DNA of 9,002 bases from Paracoccaceae bacterium (GCA_015485375.1 WFTU01000124.1:1-9002); one strand, 5' to 3'; shown: positions 1-7,135, numbered from the stretch's first letter. Program-made: numbers and translations. The notes: a model not told the origin generated them from the sequence alone.

Positions 1-2
1 AT

Positions 3-812
3 GTCTACCGCACCCGCGCGGATTATGAATCCAACGCCCGCACCAACGCCCTCAAGTCCTCGCAAGGCTACGCGCCGGATTACCTCGACCGTGCCGCGCT
101 GGAACACCGATTCCCCGACCTTGGCCCTGCTTACACCTTCGCCGCTCTCTACCCCGACCACGGCTGGATCACCGACCCCGGTGCCTACGTCACCGCGCTC
201 GCAGACCATTTCACCGCCAACGGTGGCACGTTTCTGCAAGGCGAAATCACAAACCTCACCGCAGGCCCGCGCCCCCGCGCCAGCCTGAAAACCGGAGAAA
301 CCCTCGAGGCCGCAAAAATCATCCTCACCACCGGCGCATGGTCCAACCCGCTCGCCCGCCCGAACGGCCAGCCCGCCCGCGTGGAATCCGAGCGCGGCTA
401 CCATCTGTCGATGTTCGACGCCAACATCACCCCCGCGCACCCGTTCATGGTCGCCGACGCGCAATTCGTCGTCACCCCGATGCACGGCTTCTTGCGCGCC
501 GCCGGCATTGTCGAGTTCGGCGGCCTGACCGCCACCCCTTCGCCAGCACCCTTTGCCCTCCTGAAAAAACAGCTGAAACAGGTATTCCCGACCCTGAGTT
601 ACGCGCGCGCCGACGAATGGATGGGCCACCGCCCGACACTGCCCGACAGCCTCCCCGCAATCGGAGAATCCCGCGACGCCCCCAATATCATCCACGCCTA
701 CGGCGGCCAGCATATCGGCCTGACCATCGGCCCGCGCGTCGGGCGCATGGTTGCGGAAATCGCGAAGGGCAGGGGCAATACAAACCTCGACGCCTACCGC
801 GTCGGGCGCTGA
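3..812 (+). CDS. FAD-dependent oxidoreductase, DadA/D-amino acid dehydrogenase type (5'-truncated)
   Basis: This is the C-terminal 269 residues of a DAO-superfamily flavoenzyme, read in the frame beginning at base 3; the N-terminal GxGxxG FAD-binding segment lies left of the window. Visible landmarks are LTTGAWSNPLA (about 325-357), the interior motif ESERGYHLSM that follows (from about 384), GHRPTLPDSLPAIG (from 624) and YGGQHIGLTIGP (from 699), which match the C-terminal FAD-contacting region of DadA-like dehydrogenases. Family members oxidatively deaminate D-amino acids or secondary amines and pass electrons to the respiratory chain at the inner membrane. Substrate cannot be told from this fragment: D-amino acids are the default, while glycine/sarcosine-type amines remain possible. 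The stop is TGA at 810-812. An ATG at 381 lies in frame but is internal, because homologous sequence continues upstream of it. No terminator is evident downstream. Confidence 0.88.
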   Translation, partial: VYRTRADYESNARTNALKSSQGYAPDYLDRAALEHRFPDLGPAYTFAALYPDHGWITDPGAYVTALADHFTANGGTFLQGEITNLTAGPRPRASLKTGETLEAAKIILTTGAWSNPLARPNGQPARVESERGYHLSMFDANITPAHPFMVADAQFVVTPMHGFLRAAGIVEFGGLTATPSPAPFALLKKQLKQVFPTLSYARADEWMGHRPTLPDSLPAIGESRDAPNIIHAYGGQHIGLTIGPRVGRMVAEIAKGRGNTNLDAYRVGR

Positions 813-883
813 CGAAAGCACTGGCGTCCCCTTTTGTGGCGTTCTACCCTGCGCCGACGACTATTATCACCGGATATTCGAGT

Positions 884-1600
884 ATGCAGACCGATTTTCA
901 AACATTGGTGGATCAACCGCCGCTCAAAATCCGGTATGTTCAGGGATCTTCGCCCACACTTGTCATCAGCTTCGCCGGGATTGGTGGCGTCCGGAATCAG
1001 GAACCTCCGGTGGAGTTTTTCAAAGTCGCAAGCAACGGCGGCGCCAACCATGTGCTTTTTGTCTCCGACATCCAGCGAAGCTGGCTGAATGCTCCCGGAA
1101 TGGCCGAAAAAATCGTCGAGACGATAGAGCACGTCAAGAACAATATCTCCGCCCGTCGTATCGTAACCCTTGGCAACAGCATGGGCGGTTTCGCAGCGCT
1201 GCAAATCGCGCGTCTGGTCCATGTGGACACGGTCGCGGCTTTCTCACCGCAGTATTCGGTCGATCCCGAAATCGTCCCTGACGAAGTTCGCTGGGTCTAT
1301 TTTCGCCGAAACATCGCAAACTACCGCTTTAGAACGATGGACCGGCTACCGGCCGCCCCCACTGGCGTATACATATTTCAGGGCGGGACTCCGCCCGAAA
1401 AGTACCACTGGCAGCGGTTTCCTTTTGCCGACAATACCGACCAGTATATTTTTCCCGACTTCGGGCACAATCTGGCTCACCGGTTGAAACAACGGGGCGC
1501 CCTTCAGCCCGTTGTTTCCAATATCATTGCCGGCCGCCGCCGCCGTGTTCGCCAGCTGGTCAAAGCCAACGGTGGAATCAACCGCCCGTCGGGCGAATAA
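884..1600 (+). CDS. Alpha/beta-hydrolase-fold protein, substrate unknown
   Basis: This 238-residue protein has the look of a small serine hydrolase. A hydrophobic strand (LVISFAGIGG, about 26-35) carries an oxyanion-hole-like glycine segment. The nucleophile elbow is GNSMGG, with Ser99 as the likely catalytic serine, and DFGHNLAH supplies His195 as the likely base. The acid is not obvious: Glu172 after the strand YIFQGG, or a nearby Asp, are candidates. There is no signal peptide or membrane segment, so it is probably cytoplasmic. The C-terminus contains four arginines in a row (about 218-221). The ATG at 884 was chosen because the frame upstream reads antithetically through the oxidoreductase gene and is not protein-like; the ribosome site is weak (GGAT at about 872-875). 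Its base composition looks less GC-rich than that of its neighbours, which may mean separate acquisition. Its stop is one base from the convergent stop of the next gene. Similar folds occur in esterases and in proteins near polysaccharide genes; no pathway is assigned here. Confidence 0.75.
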   Translation: MQTDFQTLVDQPPLKIRYVQGSSPTLVISFAGIGGVRNQEPPVEFFKVASNGGANHVLFVSDIQRSWLNAPGMAEKIVETIEHVKNNISARRIVTLGNSMGGFAALQIARLVHVDTVAAFSPQYSVDPEIVPDEVRWVYFRRNIANYRFRTMDRLPAAPTGVYIFQGGTPPEKYHWQRFPFADNTDQYIFPDFGHNLAHRLKQRGALQPVVSNIIAGRRRRVRQLVKANGGINRPSGE

Positions 1601-1601
1601 C

Positions 1602-2501
1602 CTACTCCCACTCCATCTCCTCGAACACCCGCTGGGCGTTTTTCCCTGCCAGCTGGTCGAAATTCTCCAGATAGGTAAAGGCCGACTGGTCCACCTTGAC
1701 CGAGTCGATGATATCTCCGCCCTCGTCGATGTAGTCACCCATCCGCGCACGCAGATTCACCAGGTAGTCATAGGTATCCGCCGTTGCCGTCGCCAGATCC
1801 GTGGCGCTCCCGTGTCCGGGCACCACATGCGCGGGGTTCAGACCGGCAATCGCCTCGAACACCTCGATCCAGCTGGCCGAGGCCGACTGCCCGCCAACCC
1901 CCAGCATCCGCTCGGTATAGACAATATCCCCCGTAAACACCGTGTCCTTCGACGGTACCCAGACAAAACTGTCCCCGGGCGTATGCGCGGCCCCGACATG
2001 CCGGACCTCGAAATCCACACCGCCGAGGCTGAAATCATAGGCCTCGTCAAAGGTCACGTCGGCATAGACCGGCTCGGTTCCGTCCAGCTTGTCCTTCAAA
2101 ACAAACGCCAGCGCCGAAAATTGCTCCGACCCGCGATCCTTCTGGTCCGCCACCGCGGCGTTCGAGGCCACAATCTCCGCCCCCTGCGCTTTCCAGTAGC
2201 CGTTGCCGATCCAGCGATGATCCTGCCCGCCGCTGTTGATCACGATCTTCACCGGCTGGTCGGTAACCGTATCGATCGCCGCATCAATCGCCGCCGCGCC
2301 CAGCCAGCTGCCGCCCGGATCGACCAGAACCACGCCTTCGTCGGTCACCACCACCCCGAAAGTGCCGTTATTCGCCAGATTTTCCACCGTGCGCGGCCCC
2401 AGATCCCCGACAATCGCATAAACCCCGTCGGTGACCTCCTGCACCTCCAGCGCCTGCACGGAAACTGGCAACAACAACATGACAGCGACAAGGTATTTCA
2501 T
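1602..2501 (-). CDS. Exported MBL-fold metallo-hydrolase-like protein with altered metal motif
   Basis: This 299-residue protein begins with a cleavable signal peptide (Lys2, a hydrophobic core of about residues 4-15, then VQA before Leu18), so it is probably periplasmic. The metallo-beta-lactamase fold is clear: an early strand-Asp VVLVDPGG (Asp61), AAHTPGD (His173), FTGDIVY (Asp192) and VPGHG (His230). The motif normally written HxHxDH reads SGGQDH (90-95): Asp94 and His95 are kept, but the two first histidines are Ser90 and Gly92. The expected zinc-2 ligands (Asp94, His95, His230, bridging Asp192) therefore remain, while the zinc-1 site keeps only His173. Function is unknown; relatives include SoxH-like and quinoprotein-associated hydrolases. 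The ATG at 2499-2501 is preceded by GGAG (2509-2512) seven bases upstream. It lies just behind the gcv terminator on the same strand, with only 17 bases between T-tract and start codon. Confidence 0.85.
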   Translation of the reverse strand: MKYLVAVMLLLPVSVQALEVQEVTDGVYAIVGDLGPRTVENLANNGTFGVVVTDEGVVLVDPGGSWLGAAAIDAAIDTVTDQPVKIVINSGGQDHRWIGNGYWKAQGAEIVASNAAVADQKDRGSEQFSALAFVLKDKLDGTEPVYADVTFDEAYDFSLGGVDFEVRHVGAAHTPGDSFVWVPSKDTVFTGDIVYTERMLGVGGQSASASWIEVFEAIAGLNPAHVVPGHGSATDLATATADTYDYLVNLRARMGDYIDEGGDIIDSVKVDQSAFTYLENFDQLAGKNAQRVFEEMEWE

Positions 2502-2518
2502 AGCGGAACTCCGGTAGC

Positions 2519-2548
2519 AAAAAAAGGGACCGCCCGAAAGCGGTCCCT
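2519..2548 (-). terminator. Intrinsic terminator of the gcvTHP operon
   Basis: A 9-bp perfect stem (AGGGACCGC at 2525-2533 with GCGGTCCCT at 2540-2548) encloses the 6-base loop CCGAAA. On the minus strand the stem is followed by a run of seven T (2525-2519). It starts 36 bases after the gcvP stop, as expected for a Rho-independent terminator. The opposite flank has no T-run, so it should act only on minus-strand transcripts. Confidence 0.88.
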
Positions 2549-2549
2549 C

Positions 2550-2577
2550 TCAATACTCTATTTCACATTTATTTCAA
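2550..2577 (-). promoter_or_regulatory. Candidate promoter for the MBL-fold gene
   Basis: On the minus strand TTGAAA (2577-2572) and TATTGA (2555-2550) are separated by 16 bases, in an AT-rich patch between the gcvP stop and the terminator. The -35 is close to consensus, the -10 is poor. A 6-bp inverted repeat (TTTCAC 2561-2566, GTGAAA 2578-2583) overlaps it. If used, transcription would start at or in the terminator hairpin, placing that hairpin in the leader of the downstream gene. This is based only on sequence resemblance. Confidence 0.3.
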
Positions 2578-2584
2578 GTGAAAC

Positions 2585-5431
2585 CTATTCCTCGTAATCG
2601 CTCAGCGGCGGACAGGTGCAAACCAGATGCCGGTCGCCATAGGCATTGTCCACACGATTGACCGGCGGCCAGTATTTGTCCACGCGGAAGGCGCCCGGCG
2701 GGAAACAGGCCTGTTCACGCGAATACTTGCGGTCCCAGTCCCCGACCAGATCCTCCACCGTATGCGGCGCATTGGCCAGCGGGCTGTCCTCGTGGCTGAT
2801 TTTGCCTGCCTCGATATCCGCCGCCTCCTCGCGGATCGCCAGCATCGCGGTGATAAACCGGTCGATCTCGGCCTTCGGCTCGCTTTCCGTCGGCTCCACC
2901 ATCAGCGTTCCCGCCACCGGCCAGCTCATGGTCGGCGCGTGGAAACCGCAATCCATCAGGCGCTTGGCAATATCGTCCACCGACACATGCGCCGCCTCGT
3001 TGAGCGGCCGCGTGTCCAGAATACATTCATGCGCCACCCGTCCGATTTTCGACTTGAACAGCACGTCGTAAGCGCCCTCCAGCCGCTTGGCGATGTAGTT
3101 CGCATTCAAAATCGCCACCTTGGTCGCCTGCGTCAGCCCCGCGCCGCCCATCAGCAACAGATAGGCCCATGAAATCACCAGAATCGAGGCACTCCCCATC
3201 GGCGCAGCCGACACCGGCCCGACCTCGTGCGCCCCCGCCGGATCGCCGGGCAGATAGGGTTCCAGATGCGCGCCGACCCCGATCGGCCCCATGCCCGGAC
3301 CGCCGCCGCCATGCGGAATGGCAAAGGTCTTGTGCAGGTTCAGATGGCTCACATCGCCGCCGATCTTGCCGGGTTTCACCAGCCCGACCATGGCGTTCAT
3401 ATTCGCCCCGTCGATATAGACCTGCCCGCCGAATTCATGCGTGATGTCGCAGACCTCGCGCACGGTTTCCTCGAACACCCCGTGGGTGGAGGGATAGGTG
3501 ATCATGCAGGCCGCCAGCTTGTCGCCGGCCTCCGCCGCCTTGGCGCGGAAATCCTCCAGATCGATATCGCCGTTCTCTGCCGACTTGACCACAACAACCT
3601 TCCAGCCCGCCATATGGGCCGAGGCCGGATTGGTCCCGTGCGCCGATACCGGAATCAGGCAGATATCCCGATCCCCCTCGCCGCGCGCCTTGTGGTAGTT
3701 GCGAATGGTCAGCAACCCCGCATATTCCCCCTGCGCGCCGGAATTCGGCTGCAGGGACATGGCGTCGTAACCGGTAATCTCGCACAGCTGCGCCTTCAAC
3801 TGCTCGGTCAGCTCCGTATAGCCCGCCGCCTGATCCAGCGGCACATAGGGGTGCAGGTTGGCAATCCCGAACCACGTCAGCGGGATCATCTCGGCGGTCG
3901 CGTTCAGCTTCATGGTGCAGGAGCCCAGCGGGATCATCGCCCGATCCAGCGCCAGATCCCGATCCGCCAGACGCCGCATATAGCGTGTCATCTCGGCCTC
4001 GGAACGGTTCATGTCGAAAATCGGATGCGTCAGATACTCATCCGTGCGCAGCATGTTCTCCGGCAGGCGATACTCGCGGTTCCTGACGGAATCGTCCTTC
4101 ATATCGCCGCCAAACGCCCGCCAGACCGCTTCGATGGTCTCGGCGCGGGTCTGCTCGTCCAGCGAGATCCCGATCTTCGTGTCGTTCACCTTGCGCAGGT
4201 TGATGCCGTTTTCCACCGCCGCATTCAGGATGACGCCCTGCAACGGTCCGACCTCGACGGTGATCGTGTCGAAAAACACCTCCGGCTCGACCTTGAAGCC
4301 AAGGCTCTCCAGCCCCTTCGCCATGCGCGAGGTCTTGCGATGCACCGACTGCGCAATCGCCTTCAGCCCCGCCGGCCCGTAAAACACCGCATACATCGAG
4401 GCCATCACCGCCAGCAGCGCCTGCGCCGTGCAGACGTTGGAATTCGCCTTCTCGCGCCGGATATGCTGCTCGCGGGTCTGCAATGCCAACCGATAGGCCT
4501 TGTTGCCGCGCGCATCCACCGACACGCCGATAATCCGCCCGGGCATGGAGCGTTTCAGCTTGTCCGTCGTCGCCATATAGGCCGCGTGCGGCCCGCCGTA
4601 TCCCATCGGCACACCGAAACGCTGCGTATTGCCGATGGCAATATCCGCCCCCATCTCTCCGGGGCTTTTCAGCAGACACAGCGCCAGAATATCCGCCGCC
4701 ATAATCGCAATCGCCTTGTGTTCATGCAGGCTGGCAATGCAGGGCGTGAAATCGCGCACCCGCCCGTAGGTCCCCGGATACTGGAAAATCGCCCCGAACA
4801 CGGCCGAGGGGTCCATATCCGTTTCCGGACTGGCCACAATCACCTCGATCCCCAGCGGCTCCGCGCGGGTTTTGATCACCGCAATCGTCTGCGGGTGGCA
4901 GTTTTCATCGACGAAAAACACGTTGGATTTCGACTTGGCCGCACGCTTGGCCATGGTCATGGCCTCCGCCGCCGCTGTCGCCTCGTCCAGCAGCGAGGCA
5001 TTGGCAATTTCCAGCCCCGTCAGGTCGCTCACCATGGTCTGGAAATTCAGCAGGGCCTCCAGCCGCCCCTGCGCGATCTCCGGCTGATAGGGGGTATAGG
5101 CCGTATACCACGCCGGATTTTCCAGAATGTTGCGCTGGATCACCGGCGGCGTCATCGTGCCGTAGTAGCCCTGACCGATCAGCGAGGTCAGCACCTTGTT
5201 CTTCTTGATCACCTGCCGCATGTGATGCAGCACATCACGTTCCGACATCGGCGCATCCAGTTCCAGCGGCTCCTGCTGCCGGATATTTTCCGGCACCGTC
5301 TGGTCGATCAACTCGTCCAGCGAACCGACCCCGATCACATCGAGCATCTCTTCCATCTCCGTCGGGGACGGCCCGATATGGCGACGGTTGGCAAAATCAT
5401 AGGGCTGATACGGGGTCGGGTGGAAAGGCAT
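2585..5431 (-). CDS. gcvP: Glycine dehydrogenase (decarboxylating), P-protein of the glycine cleavage system
   Basis: At 948 residues this is the single-chain (homodimer-type) P-protein and near full family length. It is a cytoplasmic pyridoxal-phosphate enzyme that decarboxylates glycine and transfers the remaining aminomethyl group to the lipoyl arm of GcvH. The N-terminal half shows the family start (FANRRHIGPSPTEMEEML) and REQHIRREKANSNVCTAQALLA; the C-terminal half has LGSCTMKLNATAEM, and the PLP-binding lysine in HLNLHKTFAIPHGGGGPG is Lys701 (codon at 3329-3331). The glycine-rich loop after it is intact. The start ATG (5429-5431) follows AAGGA by about nine bases. It is the last gene of gcvT-gcvH-gcvP, 54 bases after gcvH, and is followed by a strong terminator. 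No frameshift or missing catalytic residue is visible. Confidence 0.97.
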   Translation of the reverse strand: MPFHPTPYQPYDFANRRHIGPSPTEMEEMLDVIGVGSLDELIDQTVPENIRQQEPLELDAPMSERDVLHHMRQVIKKNKVLTSLIGQGYYGTMTPPVIQRNILENPAWYTAYTPYQPEIAQGRLEALLNFQTMVSDLTGLEIANASLLDEATAAAEAMTMAKRAAKSKSNVFFVDENCHPQTIAVIKTRAEPLGIEVIVASPETDMDPSAVFGAIFQYPGTYGRVRDFTPCIASLHEHKAIAIMAADILALCLLKSPGEMGADIAIGNTQRFGVPMGYGGPHAAYMATTDKLKRSMPGRIIGVSVDARGNKAYRLALQTREQHIRREKANSNVCTAQALLAVMASMYAVFYGPAGLKAIAQSVHRKTSRMAKGLESLGFKVEPEVFFDTITVEVGPLQGVILNAAVENGINLRKVNDTKIGISLDEQTRAETIEAVWRAFGGDMKDDSVRNREYRLPENMLRTDEYLTHPIFDMNRSEAEMTRYMRRLADRDLALDRAMIPLGSCTMKLNATAEMIPLTWFGIANLHPYVPLDQAAGYTELTEQLKAQLCEITGYDAMSLQPNSGAQGEYAGLLTIRNYHKARGEGDRDICLIPVSAHGTNPASAHMAGWKVVVVKSAENGDIDLEDFRAKAAEAGDKLAACMITYPSTHGVFEETVREVCDITHEFGGQVYIDGANMNAMVGLVKPGKIGGDVSHLNLHKTFAIPHGGGGPGMGPIGVGAHLEPYLPGDPAGAHEVGPVSAAPMGSASILVISWAYLLLMGGAGLTQATKVAILNANYIAKRLEGAYDVLFKSKIGRVAHECILDTRPLNEAAHVSVDDIAKRLMDCGFHAPTMSWPVAGTLMVEPTESEPKAEIDRFITAMLAIREEAADIEAGKISHEDSPLANAPHTVEDLVGDWDRKYSREQACFPPGAFRVDKYWPPVNRVDNAYGDRHLVCTCPPLSDYEE

Positions 5432-5455
5432 GGCAAATGTCCTTGCAATGTGAAA

Positions 5456-5480
5456 CGGCCCCGCGCATCACACGGGGCCG
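5456..5480 (-). repeat. Hairpin in the gcvH-gcvP spacer
   Basis: CGGCCCCG (5456-5463) and CGGGGCCG (5473-5480) are perfect inverted repeats around a 9-base loop. The stem is all G-C. On the minus strand it begins five bases after the gcvH stop and is followed by TTTCA rather than a long T-run, so it is a poor terminator. An operon-internal stem of this kind could stabilise the upstream message, slow decay or partly attenuate gcvP. The structure is visible in the sequence; its role is inferred. Confidence 0.6.
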
Positions 5481-5485
5481 GAAAA

Positions 5486-5851
5486 TCAGGCGATAAAGGC
5501 TTTGTAGGCCGCTTCATCCATCAGGTTGGCCAGTTCGGACGTATCCTCGACCTTGATCTTGTAGAACCAGGCATTGCCCTCGGGGTCCTCGTTGACCGAG
5601 CCGGGCTCGTCTTCCAGCGCCGAATTGGCTTCCAGAATTTCCATCGCCACCGGCGCATAAAGCTCCGAGGCCGCCTTCACGCTCTCGACCACGCCGATCT
5701 CGTCATCCTTCACAAAAGTCTCGCCGACCTCCTGCAGCTCGACGAAAACCACTTCGCCCAGCGCCTCGGCCGCATGTTTGGTAATGCCGAGTGTCGCGGT
5801 ATCCCCGTCCACATCCAGCCATTCGTGTTCCTCGGAATAATAGATCGCCAT
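5486..5851 (-). CDS. gcvH: Glycine cleavage system H protein (lipoyl carrier)
   Basis: A 121-residue lipoyl-domain protein, normal length for GcvH. It shuttles the aminomethyl intermediate from GcvP to GcvT and presents dihydrolipoamide to the L-protein for reoxidation. The lipoylation site lies in VVESVKAASELYAP, with Lys59 as the modified residue. The conserved N-terminus (YYSEEHEWL), GITKHAAEALGEVVFVELQEVG and the C-terminal GNAWFYKIKV are all present. The ATG at 5849-5851 has an AGGAGA ribosome site about eight bases upstream that abuts the end of gcvT; the two genes are 11 bases apart, so they are surely cotranscribed and may be translationally linked. Lipoate attachment requires enzymes encoded elsewhere. 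The protein is strongly acidic, as usual. Confidence 0.97.
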   Translation of the reverse strand: MAIYYSEEHEWLDVDGDTATLGITKHAAEALGEVVFVELQEVGETFVKDDEIGVVESVKAASELYAPVAMEILEANSALEDEPGSVNEDPEGNAWFYKIKVEDTSELANLMDEAAYKAFIA

Positions 5852-5862
5852 CGGAAATTCTC

Positions 5863-6948
5863 CTATCGTTTGTAGTTCTGCTGCACGAACGGCAGTTTGA
5901 TGATGGTCGCGGGCATCTCCTTGCCGCGAATAAGCAAATTCACCTTGGTGTCCGGTGCGGCAAATTCCGTGGCAACATAGCCCATGGAAACCGGCCCGCC
6001 AACCGTCGGACCGAACCCGCCGGAGGTTATTTTGCCGATCACATTGCCGCCCTGATCCGCCACTTCAACCCCGCGCCGCGCCGGTGCCCGCCCGTCCGGC
6101 CTGATCCCGACCAGCTTGCGGCTGACCCCTTCGGCCAATTCGCGCTGAATACGCTCCGCCCCGGGAAACCCGCCTTCCTCGCGACGCCGCTTCTGCATCG
6201 CCCAGGTCAGGTTCGCCTCGACCGGCGAGGTCTCGTTGTCGATGTCGTTACCATACAGACACAACCCCGCCTCCAGCCGCAGGGAGTCGCGCGCGCCCAG
6301 CCCCGCAGGCTCCAGATCGGAATGCTCCAGAAACTTCCGCGTCACCTCGATGGTGCTTTCACGCGGAATGGAGATTTCATACCCGTCCTCGCCCGTATAC
6401 CCCAGCCGCGAAATCCGGCACTCGACGCCGAAAATATCCGCCACCGTGGTCTGCATAAACGTCAGATCCGCCGCCGCTGGCGCCACCGCGCCGACAATCG
6501 CCTCGGCCGCCGGCCCCTGAATGGCGATCAACCCGCGATCCAGTTCCGTGACCTCGATATCCAGCGTCCGCATATGGCCGATATCCTGATCCCGCATCGA
6601 GGCATTGACCACCACAAACAGATGGTCCCCCGCGTTGGAAACAATCAGGTCATCCATGATCCCGCCCTGCGGATTGGTGAAAAACGTATAGCGCGCCTTG
6701 CCCTCCGGCAGCGTGGTAAAGGCCGAGGGCGCCAGCGTCTCCAGCTTCGCCGCCACATCCTCGCCGCGCAACTCCACCTGACCCATATGCGAAACATCGA
6801 ACAGCCCCGCTTTGGTGCGGACCTGGTTATGCTCGCCGACAATCCCCATCGGATAGTTCACCGGCATCATCCATCCGGCGAAATCGACCATCTTGCCGCC
6901 GAGCTCCACATGCAGGTCATAAAGCGGCGTTTTGCGGGGTTCTGTCAT
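5863..6948 (-). CDS. gcvT: Glycine cleavage system aminomethyltransferase (T-protein)
   Basis: This 361-residue enzyme releases ammonia from the aminomethyl group carried by GcvH and passes the one-carbon unit to tetrahydrofolate, giving 5,10-methylene-THF. The family start (TPLYDLHVELGGKMVDFAGWMMPVNYP), the GLFDVSHMGQ segment (48-57) and GGIMDDLIV (95-103, holding the conserved catalytic aspartate at 99/100) are all seen, followed by LGYTGEDGYEIS and the C-terminal barrel with YVATEFAAPDTKV. I place the start at the ATG at 6946-6948, which begins MTEPRKTPLYDLH and has an AGGA site about eight bases upstream. An ATG 42 bases further upstream is open in the same frame but would add 14 unrelated residues and lacks an equally good ribosome site. 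It is the first gene of the operon and faces the control region at 6949-7266. Confidence 0.96.
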   Translation of the reverse strand: MTEPRKTPLYDLHVELGGKMVDFAGWMMPVNYPMGIVGEHNQVRTKAGLFDVSHMGQVELRGEDVAAKLETLAPSAFTTLPEGKARYTFFTNPQGGIMDDLIVSNAGDHLFVVVNASMRDQDIGHMRTLDIEVTELDRGLIAIQGPAAEAIVGAVAPAAADLTFMQTTVADIFGVECRISRLGYTGEDGYEISIPRESTIEVTRKFLEHSDLEPAGLGARDSLRLEAGLCLYGNDIDNETSPVEANLTWAMQKRRREEGGFPGAERIQRELAEGVSRKLVGIRPDGRAPARRGVEVADQGGNVIGKITSGGFGPTVGGPVSMGYVATEFAAPDTKVNLLIRGKEMPATIIKLPFVQQNYKR

Positions 6949-6969
6949 GGGAATATCCTCGATTGAGTC

Positions 6970-7010
6970 GTTTCCAATCCGTCTTAACAAACAAGTTTCC
7001 GATAGGAAAC
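6970..7010 (-). promoter_or_regulatory. Candidate operator upstream of gcvT: GTTTCC-N4-GGAAAC plus a third half-site
   Basis: GTTTCC (6995-7000), GATA and GGAAAC (7005-7010) form a perfect inverted repeat whose near edge is 46 bases before the gcvT start codon. A further GTTTCC half-site lies at 6970-6975, exactly 25 bases from the first. A TATACA that could be a -10 box on the minus strand lies at 7029-7034, which would put the repeat just downstream of the transcription start, where a bound protein would block RNA polymerase. I cannot name the regulator. The same sequence could form a short hairpin in the leader RNA. Confidence 0.5.
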
Positions 7011-7059
7011 ATCTTTTTGGAATGCAAATGTATACGCCGTAAAACCCGCGCAGCCTGTG

Positions 7060-7085
7060 AATCCACTAAACCGGTTTAGTGGATT
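7060..7085. promoter_or_regulatory. 26-bp perfect palindrome, candidate operator between gcvT and the glutaryl-CoA dehydrogenase gene
   Basis: Bases 7060-7085 are perfectly self-complementary with no spacer; each half-arm reads AATCCACTAAACC, centred on a CG between 7072 and 7073. A long, gapless palindrome with a central CpG is characteristic of operators for LacI-family dimers, although other families cannot be excluded. It is 111 bases from the gcvT start and 181 bases from the start at 7267, so it could serve either or both divergent genes. With no loop and no T-run it is a poor terminator. No regulator gene is present in the window. Confidence 0.6.
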
Positions 7086-7120
7086 AAACCGCCAATTTTC
7101 AAACCTCCGTAACCTCCTGA

Positions 7121-7135
7121 AAAACCGCCGGTTTT
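7121..7135. repeat. Short palindrome resembling the core of the 26-bp site
   Basis: AAAACCG (7121-7127), one C, then CGGTTTT (7129-7135) form an odd inverted repeat. It shares the AAACCG/CGGTTT halves with the core of the palindrome at 7060-7085, about 55 bases centre to centre, but has one extra central base. Two direct copies of AACCTCC (7102-7108 and 7111-7117) sit just before it. It may be an auxiliary binding site; evidence is only the similarity. Confidence 0.3.

Noticed and set aside
338..883. N-terminal extension of the hydrolase-like gene back to base 338
   Set aside because: This part is an Arg/Pro-rich out-of-frame reading of the oxidoreductase gene; the recognisable protein begins at the ATG at 884.
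1512..2597. 361-codon open frame on the plus strand opposite the MBL-fold gene
   Set aside because: The minus-strand frame has a signal peptide, ribosome site and fold motifs; this one has none.
3227..5875. 882-codon open frame on the plus strand opposite gcvP
   Set aside because: It is rich in Arg, His and Gln, lacks any recognisable domain and lies antisense to a clear, conserved GcvP; such frames are common in GC-rich genomes.
5791..6966. 391-codon open frame on the plus strand opposite gcvT
   Set aside because: Arg/His/Pro-rich shadow without domains, overlapping both gcvH and gcvT.
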